From the NCBI GenBank assembly GCA_026119935.1, contig JALRMH010000020.1, positions 248,001-312,000 of the forward strand: 64,000 nucleotides of DNA, given 5' to 3'. This stretch comes from Endothia cerciana (taxonomy: Eukaryota; Ascomycota; Sordariomycetes; Diaporthales; Cryphonectriaceae). How positions within the stretch are numbered: position 1 is the first letter of the stretch; each line of letters opens with the position of its first letter. A program made the translations under genes and the position numbers. Positions 24,751-35,800 of this stretch are shown piece after piece. Below the pieces are notes generated by a model. The model saw only the letters and a program-made list of their open reading frames with translations, did not search any database and was not told the origin of the DNA.

Positions 24751-25989
24751 TCACTTGCCCAGAAGCTTTCTCATCTCGGAGCCCATGACTCCAGGGTGCT
24801 GTACGACAATGGCCCCAGCATCCCCCAATGCCTTAGCTTAAGCAGCCGCAGAGGCATCGCTTGAAAACAGAATTGCCCCTGCGTGGCCTATTGTCTTGCC
24901 TTCTGGTGCAGTCTTCCCGGCAACCATCGCGGTTATCGGCTTCGGATTCGATGCCTTACTGCGGTACTCCCGAATCAGTTCGGCTGCCTTGAGCTCGGCT
25001 TCGCCGCCGATCTCTCCGATCACGATGATGTCCTCGGTATCATCATGTTGGAAGAAGAGCTTGAGGCCGTCCACCAAAGTAGTTCCTCGCCCAAATCTAG
25101 CCAATGTCGATACAGGATGGAGACAAATATCTTCTTACCTGGAAGCATGTCGCCACCCATACTGCACACGATAGTCCGTACAAGACCGGCCTTTGTCATA
25201 GCACCCACAGTCTCATAACTAAGGGTGCCGCTCTTCGAGATGATGCCTACACAACTCTTGGCATACTGTCTGTAAGGCATGATCCTGAGGCGGGCACTAC
25301 TCGGGGGCGATGATGTCTGGACAGTTTGGCCCGACCAACCTGGTCTTGCTCCGCGTCCTCAGAACCTCATGTACCCGAAGCATATCTAACACCGGGATGT
25401 GCTCTGCTACAGATACGACCAGAGGCACTTCAGCCTCAATCGCTTCTATGATGGCTTTGGCAGCACCCGATGCCGGTACAGATACGCAGCTGGCGTGAGG
25501 CTTGACGCTTTCCATAGTATTTAGTGCTAGTCAATACACGGGAGCCCCTTCACGTAGAATCTTGGTTCGGGTCAGCCAGTAGCTTACCTCTCGTACGGTG
25601 TCAAACACAGGACGGTCGAGATGCTCTTGGCCACCCTTATCGGGTGATACACTCCCTACGATGTTAGTCCCATACGCAATCGTGTCTTTGGCATTTGCCG
25701 TTGCCTGTATCATGTCAGTGGCCCCAGTGCTATAAAGACCATGCAGACGAGGTGACAGACAGATTTCTCGGTGAAGCCTGAAGTGTGAACGACAGCATCA
25801 ACCACCCATCGCCTCACGGGTGGTGGGCAGTCTCCTCTTACCCTGGTAAGTCACTCGCGTGTCCCTCCCAATCCTCAGGTTGGCTATCGTAACATTGTGG
25901 GCACTGCCTCTTGACGCGCATGTTGACAATCGTCTCGCCTACCGTGTAAGTGAGGACCGTATTCGTAGCAGATGGGTGGCCTGCATCAT
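24751..25989 (-). pseudogene. succinate-CoA ligase alpha subunit, disrupted copy
   Basis: Recognisable pieces in order on the minus strand: a possible targeting peptide (MMQATHLLRIRSSL, 25989), VTIANLRIGRDTRVTYQG, ATANAKDTIAYGTNIVG, SGAAKAIIEAIEAEVPLVV, KTRLVGPNCPDIIAPE, SKSGTLSYETVG, GGDMLPG joined to TTLVDGLKLF, IIVIGEIGGEAELKAAELI, GKTIGHAGAIL, and DAGAIVVQHPG. Splice sites are largely conserved (for example GTAAGA..GCGAG between MLP and TTL). Disruptions: TAG directly after IIAPE near 25297 where the family has Gln or Gly, one extra base just after it, and TAA at 24838-24840 before AKALGDAG. The intact enzyme makes succinyl-CoA or the reverse in the TCA cycle in mitochondria. The family would have its own functional copy elsewhere (inference). 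Confidence 0.85.
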
Positions 25990-26684
25990 GGCTTGATTCT
26001 GCTGAGGATGGACTGCATCCCGATCGATGGCTATCACGCACGAGGTGCCGGTGATGTCTCAAGCGATGACCAGAGACTTCGGTGACTATATTTCATGTGA
26101 CGCGGATTTCAAAGCACCAACTCTACGGCTTTGTGCTATTCTCGTTTCAAGGGAGGACGGGCCTATGGAAGTTGGCCCCTCGTCCCTCTCTGATCGTGGA
26201 GTGAGTCGGCTATATGCTGTCAGCCCTAACCCTTTCCCTGAAATACAGGGTGTCGGTTGAGCAATGGAAGACTTATGCTGGTTTCAGTGAGCGCGGACCG
26301 GACGCTCGTTGCTGTTGTCGCTTGCGCAAGGAATATACCAGGCACTTCTAAGGTTTGAATCCTTTATAGGTAGACTGTTTGACGTTCTACCGCATTTGAG
26401 GAACCGGACGGCAGACGCATACAATAGCACTCGAGACCTAAGGGTCGCTGTGGCGATGAAGGGAGCTGCTTGTGCGTATGCTGGAAAGAAAATGTAATGG
26501 CTGGAAGAGGCAGCCAGAGTGGGTTACCACTGCGGCTTTGCTCAACGTTGAATAGATCTCCTGGCTTTGGAGCATAAGACTACGGATCAGATCGCCCTTA
26601 GTGATCACTGGGTGATAAGTACATGGACTGGGGAAATATGGACTCCCTGGAAATAAGCCACGTCACAAATTCTCCCTATTGCAG
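25990..26684. other. region between two pseudogenes
   Basis: A 62-codon open stretch at 26309-26497 (+) reads like real protein (RFESFIGRLFDVLPHLRN, VAVAMKGAACAYAG) but its family was not recognised; it may be a fragment of another lost gene. Confidence 0.35.
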
Positions 26685-26940
26685 AACAAGAAGTTCTTTG
26701 GCGTGATTGAGGTTGACCCAAACCCGCCTGAACTCTAATCCCGAGATTCGATTGAGATGCAGAGGGGGGCAAGTTCCTAACTGAGAAGTTGTGTAAGACG
26801 TATCCAGTGGACAAGTTGAAGGAGACCATCCACGATATGCAAACCGGGAAGGTGAGTAGTCTTCGCTGCAAGTTTCGTGTAAGTTATACGCCAGCTGACC
26901 CCGACATCTCCAGGTCACGAAGCCTGTGCTCCAGTGGTAG
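26685..26940 (+). pseudogene. C-terminal fragment of a zinc-type (aryl-)alcohol dehydrogenase
   Basis: After an intron-like TTGCAG, NKKFFGVIEVDPNPPEL is followed by in-frame TAA (26736-26738), then SRDSIEMQR; one base too many or too few in the G run at 26764-26770 shifts frame, and GKFLTEKLCKTYPVDKLK continues to MQTGK. A GTGAGT..CTCCAG intron (26852-26913) joins VTKPVLQW and a stop, the usual end of medium-chain zinc alcohol dehydrogenases. The catalytic and NAD-binding parts upstream were not found. Two disruptions plus loss of the N-terminal two thirds mark it as dead. Confidence 0.75.
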
Positions 26941-29718
26941 ATATGGGGGGGATTGGAGCCTTGAAAACTACCAGATATGTCGCATTGATGGTGAGTTCTT
27001 GCGCGGCCGGGTGTGAGATTCTGATTCATGCTGTATAACGAGCATACGGCCATCGAGGGCCTAAGCTGGTCAGGAAGGCCTTTTGGAGTCGCATTGCCAG
27101 AGAAATTCTATATTACTCATCGATCGCCTGAGTATCTGTGGACACTATGCTGATTAGACGTGAGAGATTGTTCGTTTCGCAACAGATGCTGCGAGTTTAG
27201 TATATCTCTTCCAGGTCACTCATTAGCGACCTCTCCGGCCCCAAGCAAGGCTCATCCGCTAGACGCTGTGGCCGAGGACGCATGGGTTCATGTACAAGCT
27301 CTCTCAAATCGCCAACTTGACGTTGAAAATAAAGTTGTACGTGGTATCTGCTTCGGAAGCCACCGGTGTTCTCCGCCGTGCCGAGAGCCGGGCAGCAGCA
27401 CAGGGCATTCCGGCGAGTTATGGGTCGCCACAGCCCGTGATGGGGATGGTGAGACGGGCCGGGCCACGGATTTCGGACGATGAGAGATTCACGCCGCGCA
27501 AGCCAGTAGAATACCCCGCATTCCCTGGCTCCCTCTGTGAGTTCTCTACCGAGTTTCGATGGGTTCTTCATGCTGCCAGGCATGCTGCCAGGCATGCTGG
27601 CGCTGCGGCGTCACCAGGCAAGACCTGGTCTGTTCTGCCGGCAGCCGTGTGTAGGTAGGGGGTCCGGCGGTGTATTTCATCAAATTGAGCAACCTGATTA
27701 GGCTTGGGATGGCCTCGAGAGTGTGATAGGGGGCATAGGGCGCTACAAGATGCCATGCTGCAGGTTGTGTGTCCTGCTGGTTGGATAAGATGGCGTGCAC
27801 AGAGGAGGCTCGCATGACCTGCTGCCGTGGTGGGGGGTGGGAAACGTGGTCGACCCAAGGGAGTGGAAAGGGTGGTCCGTGATGCAAGCCACACCCTGAA
27901 CATGTGAGCCCAGATAGAGCACTTTGTAGCAGGGCGTAGTGCTCAAGCCCATGAATACGAGAGTCTGGTGCGCTTCAATATACTGTGAATCAGCTGTGGC
28001 CTCGTGATGGGTCCATAGCCATATCAGCGGCCAGGCGGTTGAGATGACAGTAGTAAAAATAGGAGGTAGTAAATATTTCGGGGTGGCAGGTCTGCTCCTG
28101 AGGTCGCCCTAGGATGAGTTCAGAAAGCAGCTGATGCGGGACCTCACAACTAGTGGCCTAGCAGGGTTAGTATGGTCTATCTATGGCCCGGCAAGATCTG
28201 CCGAGGGTCTGATATCAGATACCCTCAACTTTATCAATGCAACAGTATCATTATGGCGTGCAGCTACCCCTGGAGGCTGCATCTCACTCAGCAGAGGAAC
28301 GAGTTCAACCAGCCTTCCTCCATCCCTGCAGGAACTAACTGTTCTGTAGTGGAAAAACAGGGCAGATGAGACAGGACCACGACCTGATCGGCATGAGAAG
28401 GCTTGGGCTGATTCGTGGTGCGAAATATCCTACATCCAAGAGGAAAGGTTGCATATGGAAAGGAAGGAAGTTTAAGAAAAGAAAAAAAGAAAAGAAAAGA
28501 AAAGGCAAGAAAAGAAACGGTTGGCCCATCGAGGGGTCAACAGGAGACCTGAGGTTGGAGAGGTGACAAGTCTAGCCTCTTCGATAAGGGACCTACAGAA
28601 GCCTCTGTAGGACCCCACTGAGCGTTCGCCAACCAGTCCTAACAAGAAGTCTCTGAATTCCTCGTCATATTGAGTCCGCAAGAACAGCTCACCAGCCCCA
28701 TTCACTACTCCCCCTCGCTAGCACTCTGACCGTCAACCACTTGGGATCTGATGTCATTGTTCACGTGCACGGGCTGCTTTTGTGTATCCTATCTCGGCCT
28801 GCACTCCCCCAACTCGGGGTCTCTCGCCAAAGGCAAGCATGGATCATTATAACCTATGAGACACAGCAGGATACCGCATACTTGTGTATTCGAACTCAAC
28901 GGCGAGGTGGCTAAATCTCAACATCAGATTGCGTGCAAAAATGGGGACGAGTGCAGGGGCCAGTTCCGGGTACGTTTAGTGCACGCAGCTCAGAAACGTT
29001 CTCATCATAGCAGTTGTGGAAAGAATATTCTGTACGATCGATCACTACCTTTTTCGAGTACCCGACCCAGAACTGGTCCCTTCCACATGTTTCAGAGCCT
29101 TTTGATCTGCGCTGGCACACCGATATTGCAATATCCCGGCTGTGATCTTTGTGCTTGACGGTGTTTAGCTAGAACTCCTAGACTGCACATGCTTAGGGTT
29201 ATCAAAAAGAGCTGCACCACGTGCCCAGATATCACCAGCTCATCTGCCCAGATAAATATTATTAGATAGTAGTCAAGGAATCTACTCTGGTCCTGGTCCT
29301 GGTGATTGGGGGCCTTCAAATCTCCCAATGGAACGTGTGCCCAGGTCGATCCCGAGGTGAGGTGGCCACCATAAGCGGTCACTGGCCAGAGCCTTCAGCT
29401 TAGAGCAGGGGTCAGATCTTGATGCAACCCTGGATCCCTGTTGGGGACATCCTGCGGTGGAAACATTGTGTGGAGGGAACCCCAAACGCGGACCCTCAAA
29501 TCCGCACAGGCTGCACCTTGACGACCTCCACCTGAGAGCTCCCAACTTCCCACCTCATCACCACAATCCGCCTTGCTCCCGAACCCGCGCCCAGCGCCCC
29601 GTCGGACGCCAAACACCCTCCATCCGACTGGAGCCAGATCTTGAAGAAAAAAGAACAACAGCGACCGTCGAATCACTGCGAATCTATGCTGTGAGCCCTC
29701 TAAAGAGGAGGAGGCATC
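26941..29718. other. 2.8-kb region without a supported gene
   Basis: Short open frames only. A 12-bp repeat CATGCTGCCAGG occurs 2.5 times at 27569-27598, and a purine (A/G) tract at 28460-28515. The final 250 bp is likely the promoter and 5' UTR of the nucleotide-sugar transporter gene. Confidence 0.5.
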
Positions 29719-31343
29719 ATGGCTCTGCTTGATGCGCCGGCGTCTAAGGGCGCCATGGCAGGAGGTCCTACACTCTTTGGCCTGCCCATGAAGCAGGCGT
29801 CGCTTATCACGGTACGCCATGGGGCCCGTGGAGCTCCCGCCTCGCCATTGGAACCATGGCTAATCGTGCGCGCACCAGTTGACCTTCCAGAATTCCGCCT
29901 TGATACTCGTGCGTTGAGACTCGATTCGAGATTCGCGAGGCGCCCCTGCCACTCCTCGGGCTGACAATGCTGATTGTTGGATAGATAATGCACTACAGCC
30001 GCATAATGCCACCGACGAGCGATCACAGATATTTCACAAGCACGGCCGTCTTGCTGAACGAGGTCCTGAAGCTCGCGCTGTCGTCCACGTTTGCGATATA
30101 CGAGGTCTCGAGGAGTCTCGCGCCTCAGACGCCCGCCACAGTACTGTTCGAGCAGATATACCGGTCGGTGTTCAGTGGGGATGGGTGGAAGCTGGCGATA
30201 CCGGCGACGTTGTACACGTTCGAGAACACGCTACAGTATGTCGCGCTGGGGAACCTGGATCCAGTGCACTTTCAGATACTGTACCAGCTTAAGGTGGGTC
30301 AAGACGTCAGGACAGGACCTTGCGCTCCCGTGAAGCTTCCTCGCTGACGTGCAGTCGCAGATCCTCACCACGGCCGTCTTCAGCGTCTCCCTCCTCGGCC
30401 GGTCTCTGAGCGCCAAGCGCTGGGCTTCCATAATCCTCCTCACCGTCGGTGTAGCAATCGTGTCCCTACCGTCCGGCTCGTCCCAGGATCCCTCCCTCGT
30501 TATCCATGATTTTAGCGATCACTTCTTTCCCAGGTCCATGCACGAGCTCGGCCAGGCTGCCGGCGGGGCGGTAGATGTCGCGCATGAGTTGACGCGCAGG
30601 GCCGTCAAGGGCTTCACCGAGGGTGTCGCAAGCGTGGCCAGGCGATCCGCGACGTACGAAGGGATCGAGGCCGACATGGATCCCGATCCAAAGATGAACT
30701 ATTCCCTCGGCCTGACGGCGGTGCTAATCGCGGCGGGCGTATCCGGGCTGACGGGGGTATACTTCGAGAAGGTCCTCAAGGAGTCTGCGACACCCATCAG
30801 CGTGTGGACGCGCAACATCCAGCTGTCCTTCTACAGCCTGTTCCCTGCATTGATCTTTGGCGTGATCATGAAGGACGGCGAGGAAATTGCCCAGCATGGG
30901 TTCTTCGAGGGGTACAACAGCGTGGTGTGGACGGCCATCGTCTTCCAGGCGATGGGCGGCGTGCTCACCAGTCTGTGCATCAACTATGCGGACAACATCG
31001 CCAAGAACTTTGCGACGAGTATCAGCATCATCATAAGCTTCATATTTAGCTTGTGGTTCTTCGGGTTCGAGTTTTCGACGACGGTATGTATCTCCTCCCT
31101 TCCTTCCGTCTACCCCATCTCGTGGCTGGTGGCTGGTGCACCCTGCAGAGGACGCTATGGCGCTGGAGCTCGGTAACCGTACCCGAAGTCAGCCCCTGGG
31201 GGCTCCTTGCATATGGACCGTGTCCCCTGCTGCATATCGCTGTTGATTGCCGAAGATGATCCGCAGCTTGGCACTATTCAACAGGCGCCCCGTCACCCGC
31301 TCGGGGGGGTCCGCAATATTATGTCAATATGCTAGCTCTGGGG

Positions 31344-31383
<40 letters not shown>

Positions 31384-31813
31384 CCCGGTTTGGGTCGCAC
31401 ACGGTCTGGTAGTAGTAGAGGCTCACCAGCACCCACACGTGCCCCTATGTCCACTCTACCCTTGTCTTGGCCTCACTGTTGCCGTGACCCCCTACCAACC
31501 CCTACCGAGCCCCTCATAGAGAGCAGCACTGACCTCGATGTAGTTCATCATGGGCACCCTGCTGGTGCTGTTCTCCACGTGGCTCTATAGCGGGCCCGAT
31601 CGCAAGCGAGGCCGGCCGCCCCCTATCAACATTGTGAACTTCGAGAAGACCGTCATCGCCTCGACACCAAGGGTCCCCTCGCCTGGCGGATCGGCATTAC
31701 TCAATCCCCTGGACTCTGCAAACTCCCTCGGCTTGTCGACGTCAAGGCCGGCGACGCCGTTATTTCACCATGCTCGAGCACCGTCTGCTAGGGGAAAGAC
31801 ACGTGATGACTAG
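29719..31813 (+). CDS. Golgi nucleotide-sugar transporter (UDP-galactose/CMP-sialate transporter family)
   Basis: Five exons: 29719-29811, 29879-29908, 29985-30293, 30355-31083 and 31544-31813, all joined in phase 0, giving 476 residues. Exon 2 is only 30 nt. Joined text reads SLIT/LTFQNSALIL/IMHYSRIMPP, then LYQLK/SQILTTAVFSVSLLGR, both typical of this family, and GVYFEKVLKES, WTRNIQLSFYS and NYADNIAKNFATS follow. About ten hydrophobic helices. Family role: exchange of cytosolic nucleotide sugar for luminal nucleoside monophosphate in the Golgi membrane. A loop of roughly 60 residues after VGVAIVSLPSG is longer than in animal members. Intron 4 is unusually long (460 nt) and holds a CCTG repeat. 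Substrate not determinable. Confidence 0.9.
31343..31385 (+). repeat. (CCTG)n tetranucleotide repeat in an intron
   Basis: About ten CCTG units within intron 4 of the nucleotide-sugar transporter gene. Confidence 0.95.
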
Positions 31814-32869
31814 ATGCTTCCACGCCAGAGATGCTCACGGTGAGGAGGCATTAGGGCGTGTGTTGATGGGCCAGAAGCTCAAGCGCGACGGCAGTGAATA
31901 TCCCGGGGGCGACCACGGCGTGTGCGTCGAGCCTTCGACGGGAGACCGAGGCTGTGTACCAGGAGAGCACCGTCTACCCTGAGCCTTGGATGAGACTACG
32001 GATTATACCCAACGGATGGACGGAGCCTGAGGGCCCAGTGGCATGTGGGACGTCGAGAACGACTCCCCAGGCAGTCGACCTCACGAACACCACAGTGTGC
32101 TGAAGAGACGGATCGCGGTCCCGTGGTGGTGATCTACATTCAGGGTGAGGGCACGGCGTCATGGTCTATGGCAGATACCGCAGTATGAGTCGATGAAAGA
32201 CTTAGAGCCGGCCTCCGCGCTCAGGCATACTGATCACATTGAACACTAGCAAGTACGGGCTTGACCCCAGTCTGGAATTATCCTCAAGTTTTATTTCGGG
32301 TGTTATTCTCAACTTTGGAGGGTGGTTGTGGGCCCAGTGGTCAACAGACCAGACCCTAGCTAAGGGTGCTCCTTCCCTGTCGACGACATGGATCGACGAA
32401 GCTTCCAACGTGCCTAGCGGCAACCACGAGGGGGCACCATGCTCGTTCCTTCCCATCGCCTTGTCACATACTGGAACTGACGGACAGGGCGGCCTTGAGA
32501 AGAATGCGTCTCTGCTATTTAGATGGAACTTGCGCACCCCTTGACCCTCCTCGCCCTCCCGAAAGCCCTCTTGCCCACCACACCCTCAAGCTCGAACCGA
32601 GAACCAGGTCTGCTCGTCCCCACATCTTCAGCCATACAAACCTCTATTCACAGTATCGTAGCACTGCTCTCCCTATCCCCCCACCAGTTAAGACCCGCAA
32701 GCCTAGGGCGTGGTTGTTTGGCCCTCTTCATCACCAACAACAAGACCCACGCCCCCTACCGCACCGTTCTTTGAGTCGAATCTCCTTCCGCGGTGGGCCA
32801 TTGCCAGCAGGATCCGCGGATCACCACCACCCTGACTCCCAATCAAGAACACCCCCCACGTCCCTCACG
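31814..32869. other. intergenic region upstream of the helicase gene
   Basis: An open frame continuous with the helicase start extends back to 32366, but its sequence is low-complexity Pro/Ser/His and begins without a good ATG; it is taken as 5' UTR. Nothing else seen. Confidence 0.5.
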
Positions 32870-35800
32870 ATGACCAGACCAAAGAACTACGTCCGCGACC
32901 CCCATTGGGAGAGCCTGCCTCCCGCCTTGCGCAACCAGATCCGGGAGACGATGAAGGCCCTAGGCTTCAAGGGCATCCCGATACTCCGTTTAGACGAGGA
33001 GGGCAATTTGGCCGACGTGATCCTCTACGACCCTGCCGCTGCGCCACCGACCGGTGACGGTGCACCGACCGTCTTCCCTGGCCAATCTCAACCGGCGGCG
33101 GCATACGAGCCAGGTCTCCATCAGCGTGCGCCAGCGGTGGTGCCCTCGGCAGTGCCGTGGTCCGGGATGGTAGACGTTCGCCACCTCCCAGAAAGTTCTT
33201 GTGCCGCGGTCCAGCCTGTGCAGGCACCTGGCCCTATGCAAGCGCCTGGCCCTATGTATACATTCACGGGCATCCGAACACCTTTCCCGGCACACTCTTT
33301 CCATGTAGGTACCATCAGCAAACCCAGAGGCGGGTCCCAAGTTTCTCACACCCCCCTACAGCAACCTCCACCCTCTCCCCCTGCTGCCGACCAGGGGGAC
33401 CTCGATTCACAATTCAATGAGGTTTCGCCCTTCACCAAGTCGCACAACGCGCCTTGGTCCTCACCTCTGCACGGGGACATACAACCAAGCAGACAAGTTC
33501 CTGAGGAGCAGCACCCAGCCAAGCAGCACCCAGCCAAGCAGCGCACAATCAAGCAGTACCCAAAGAGACAGTTCCCGGACGAACAGTTCCCGAACGAACA
33601 CCTCCCAGGGAGACGGGCCAAATGTCGAAGGACTATCCAGTCCTCGCCTCCCGTCGGAGTTCCAAAGACCACCCCACCAGGCATGGCCGAACCGCATAAT
33701 ATTGGAATCGACCCTCACCTCATCTCCGCGGGTGTTCCCCCTCAGCCCCCAGAGGACTCAGCTGCATCCGTAGCTGGTCTTGGTGAGTCCCGAGGCGGTC
33801 CAAACAGTGCCGCTCCATTGGAAACTGACCTCTTCCGGGAGAATCAGGCACTCCGTGTCGAGAAGGAACAGGACAGAGACGACTACTGGGGACCCAGCCA
33901 TACTACGTCATACCTATGGACCATGGACAAGGAATTGAAAAAGAAGTCCTTCAGCGAATGGATGGATCAGGCGAGCTACGTTGCCTCGTCCCCCAGCAGG
34001 CCGTCGTCGGGGAAGGATCAAGCCCCGTAGCTCAGACTATGGCCCAACCACGGCACATCTCACCAACGCCATCGTCGTGCGCTCCCACCTCCAGACGGCT
34101 GGGACTTCCTCGCACTCTTCCCACGGCAAGCGGAATACCTCTCATTAATCCAGCACTGGTAATCCCAGACAGATTCAGAACAGTCTTTCCTTACAATGTT
34201 TTTAATGCTGTACAGTCGAAATGTTTTGATGCAATATATGAAACTGACGACAATGCGGTCGTCTCTGCGCCAACTGGCAGCGGCAAGACGGTCCTCCTCG
34301 AGCTGGCCATCTGCAAGCTCGCCAATCAGAGAAGCGATGATAATTCGAAGATTGTGTATCTCGCACCAACCAAGGCTTTGTGCAGGGAAAAGGCGGTGCA
34401 GTGGCAGCAAAGGTTTGGAGTTTTGTCGATGCCGATATCCGAGCTGACTGGAGACACGTCGCGATCAGAAATGAGGAAGGTGCGTGAGGCGAAGGTCATC
34501 GTCACCACGCCGGAAAAATGGGATTCTGTCACCCGCAGCTGGGCGGACCACCGCAGACTTCTCGAACTCGTCAAGCTCTTCCTCATCGATGAGGTCCATA
34601 TTCTCAAGGAATCACGGGGCGCAACGCTCGAGGCTATCGTGTCGCGAATGAAAACGTACGGCGCCAAGATTAGATTCATTGCACTCAGCGCAACAATACC
34701 TAACTCTGAAGATATCGCAACTTGGTTGGGTAAAAATCACGCCGAGCCTTACGTGCCGTCCTACCGTGAAGTGTTCGGCGAGGAGTTCCGTCCGGTGAAG
34801 TTGGAGAAGAAGGTCCATGGAATCGACGTGAAATTGTCTGACCACCCTTTCGACAGCTTCCTGAATAGTCAACTGTGGAAGTACATCGAAATGCACTCTC
34901 AAAGAAAGCCCATGCTGGTGTTCTGTATGACCCGCAAGAGCTGTCACGATGCTGCAGAGCAACTAGCAAGGGAGTGGAGCCGACGAAAGCCAAGTGCAAG
35001 GCTTTGGCCGGAGCCGAGGAAGAGGATACCCGTCATTGATGCAAGTCTTCAGGAAATTGTTCGGTACGGAGTCGCGTTCCACCATGCCGGGCTTGACCCA
35101 GATGACAGGAAGGCGGTCCACGAGGCGTTCGAGGAAGGAAACCTCAGCGTCATCTGCTGTACCTCTACCCTTGCGGTTGGCGTCAACCTCCCCTGCCATA
35201 CAGTCTTGCTGAAGGGAACCGTGTGCTACCAGGATGGTCAAATACGCGAGTACAGTGACTTGGAAGTTATGCAGATGTTGGGACGAGCTGGCCGACCCCA
35301 GTTCGAAGACAGCGCACTGGCCATCATTCTCACCAGATCTCGCAACAAGAGACGATACGATGATCTCGGTTCCGGCCAGCAGGTTGTCGAAAGCACCCTC
35401 CACAAGAACCTGGTTGAGCATTTGAACTCCGAGATTAGGCTTGAGACATTCAAAGATACCCAAGGAGCCAAAGACTGGCTTAAAGGGACCTTTCTCAGTG
35501 TCAGACTTCGGCGAAACCCCGAATACTACCGCGACCTGACCGGGGGCTCTGATGCAAGTACAGCCGACAATCAACTCCGGAAGATTTGTGAGTCTGCTCT
35601 CTCAAGCCTACGAGATTCTCAGTTGATTACCGGCGACGCTACACGATTCTATCCCACCGAGTACGGCCGCGTCATGTCCAGGTATATGATTCGGTTCGAT
35701 ACAATGAAGCACATCTTGGAAATTCCACGTGGCGCGAACACACAGGCTCTGGTAAGCTCTTTTCCTTGGTGCTTCAGACGGTCGCTAATCTTAAAAGCTC

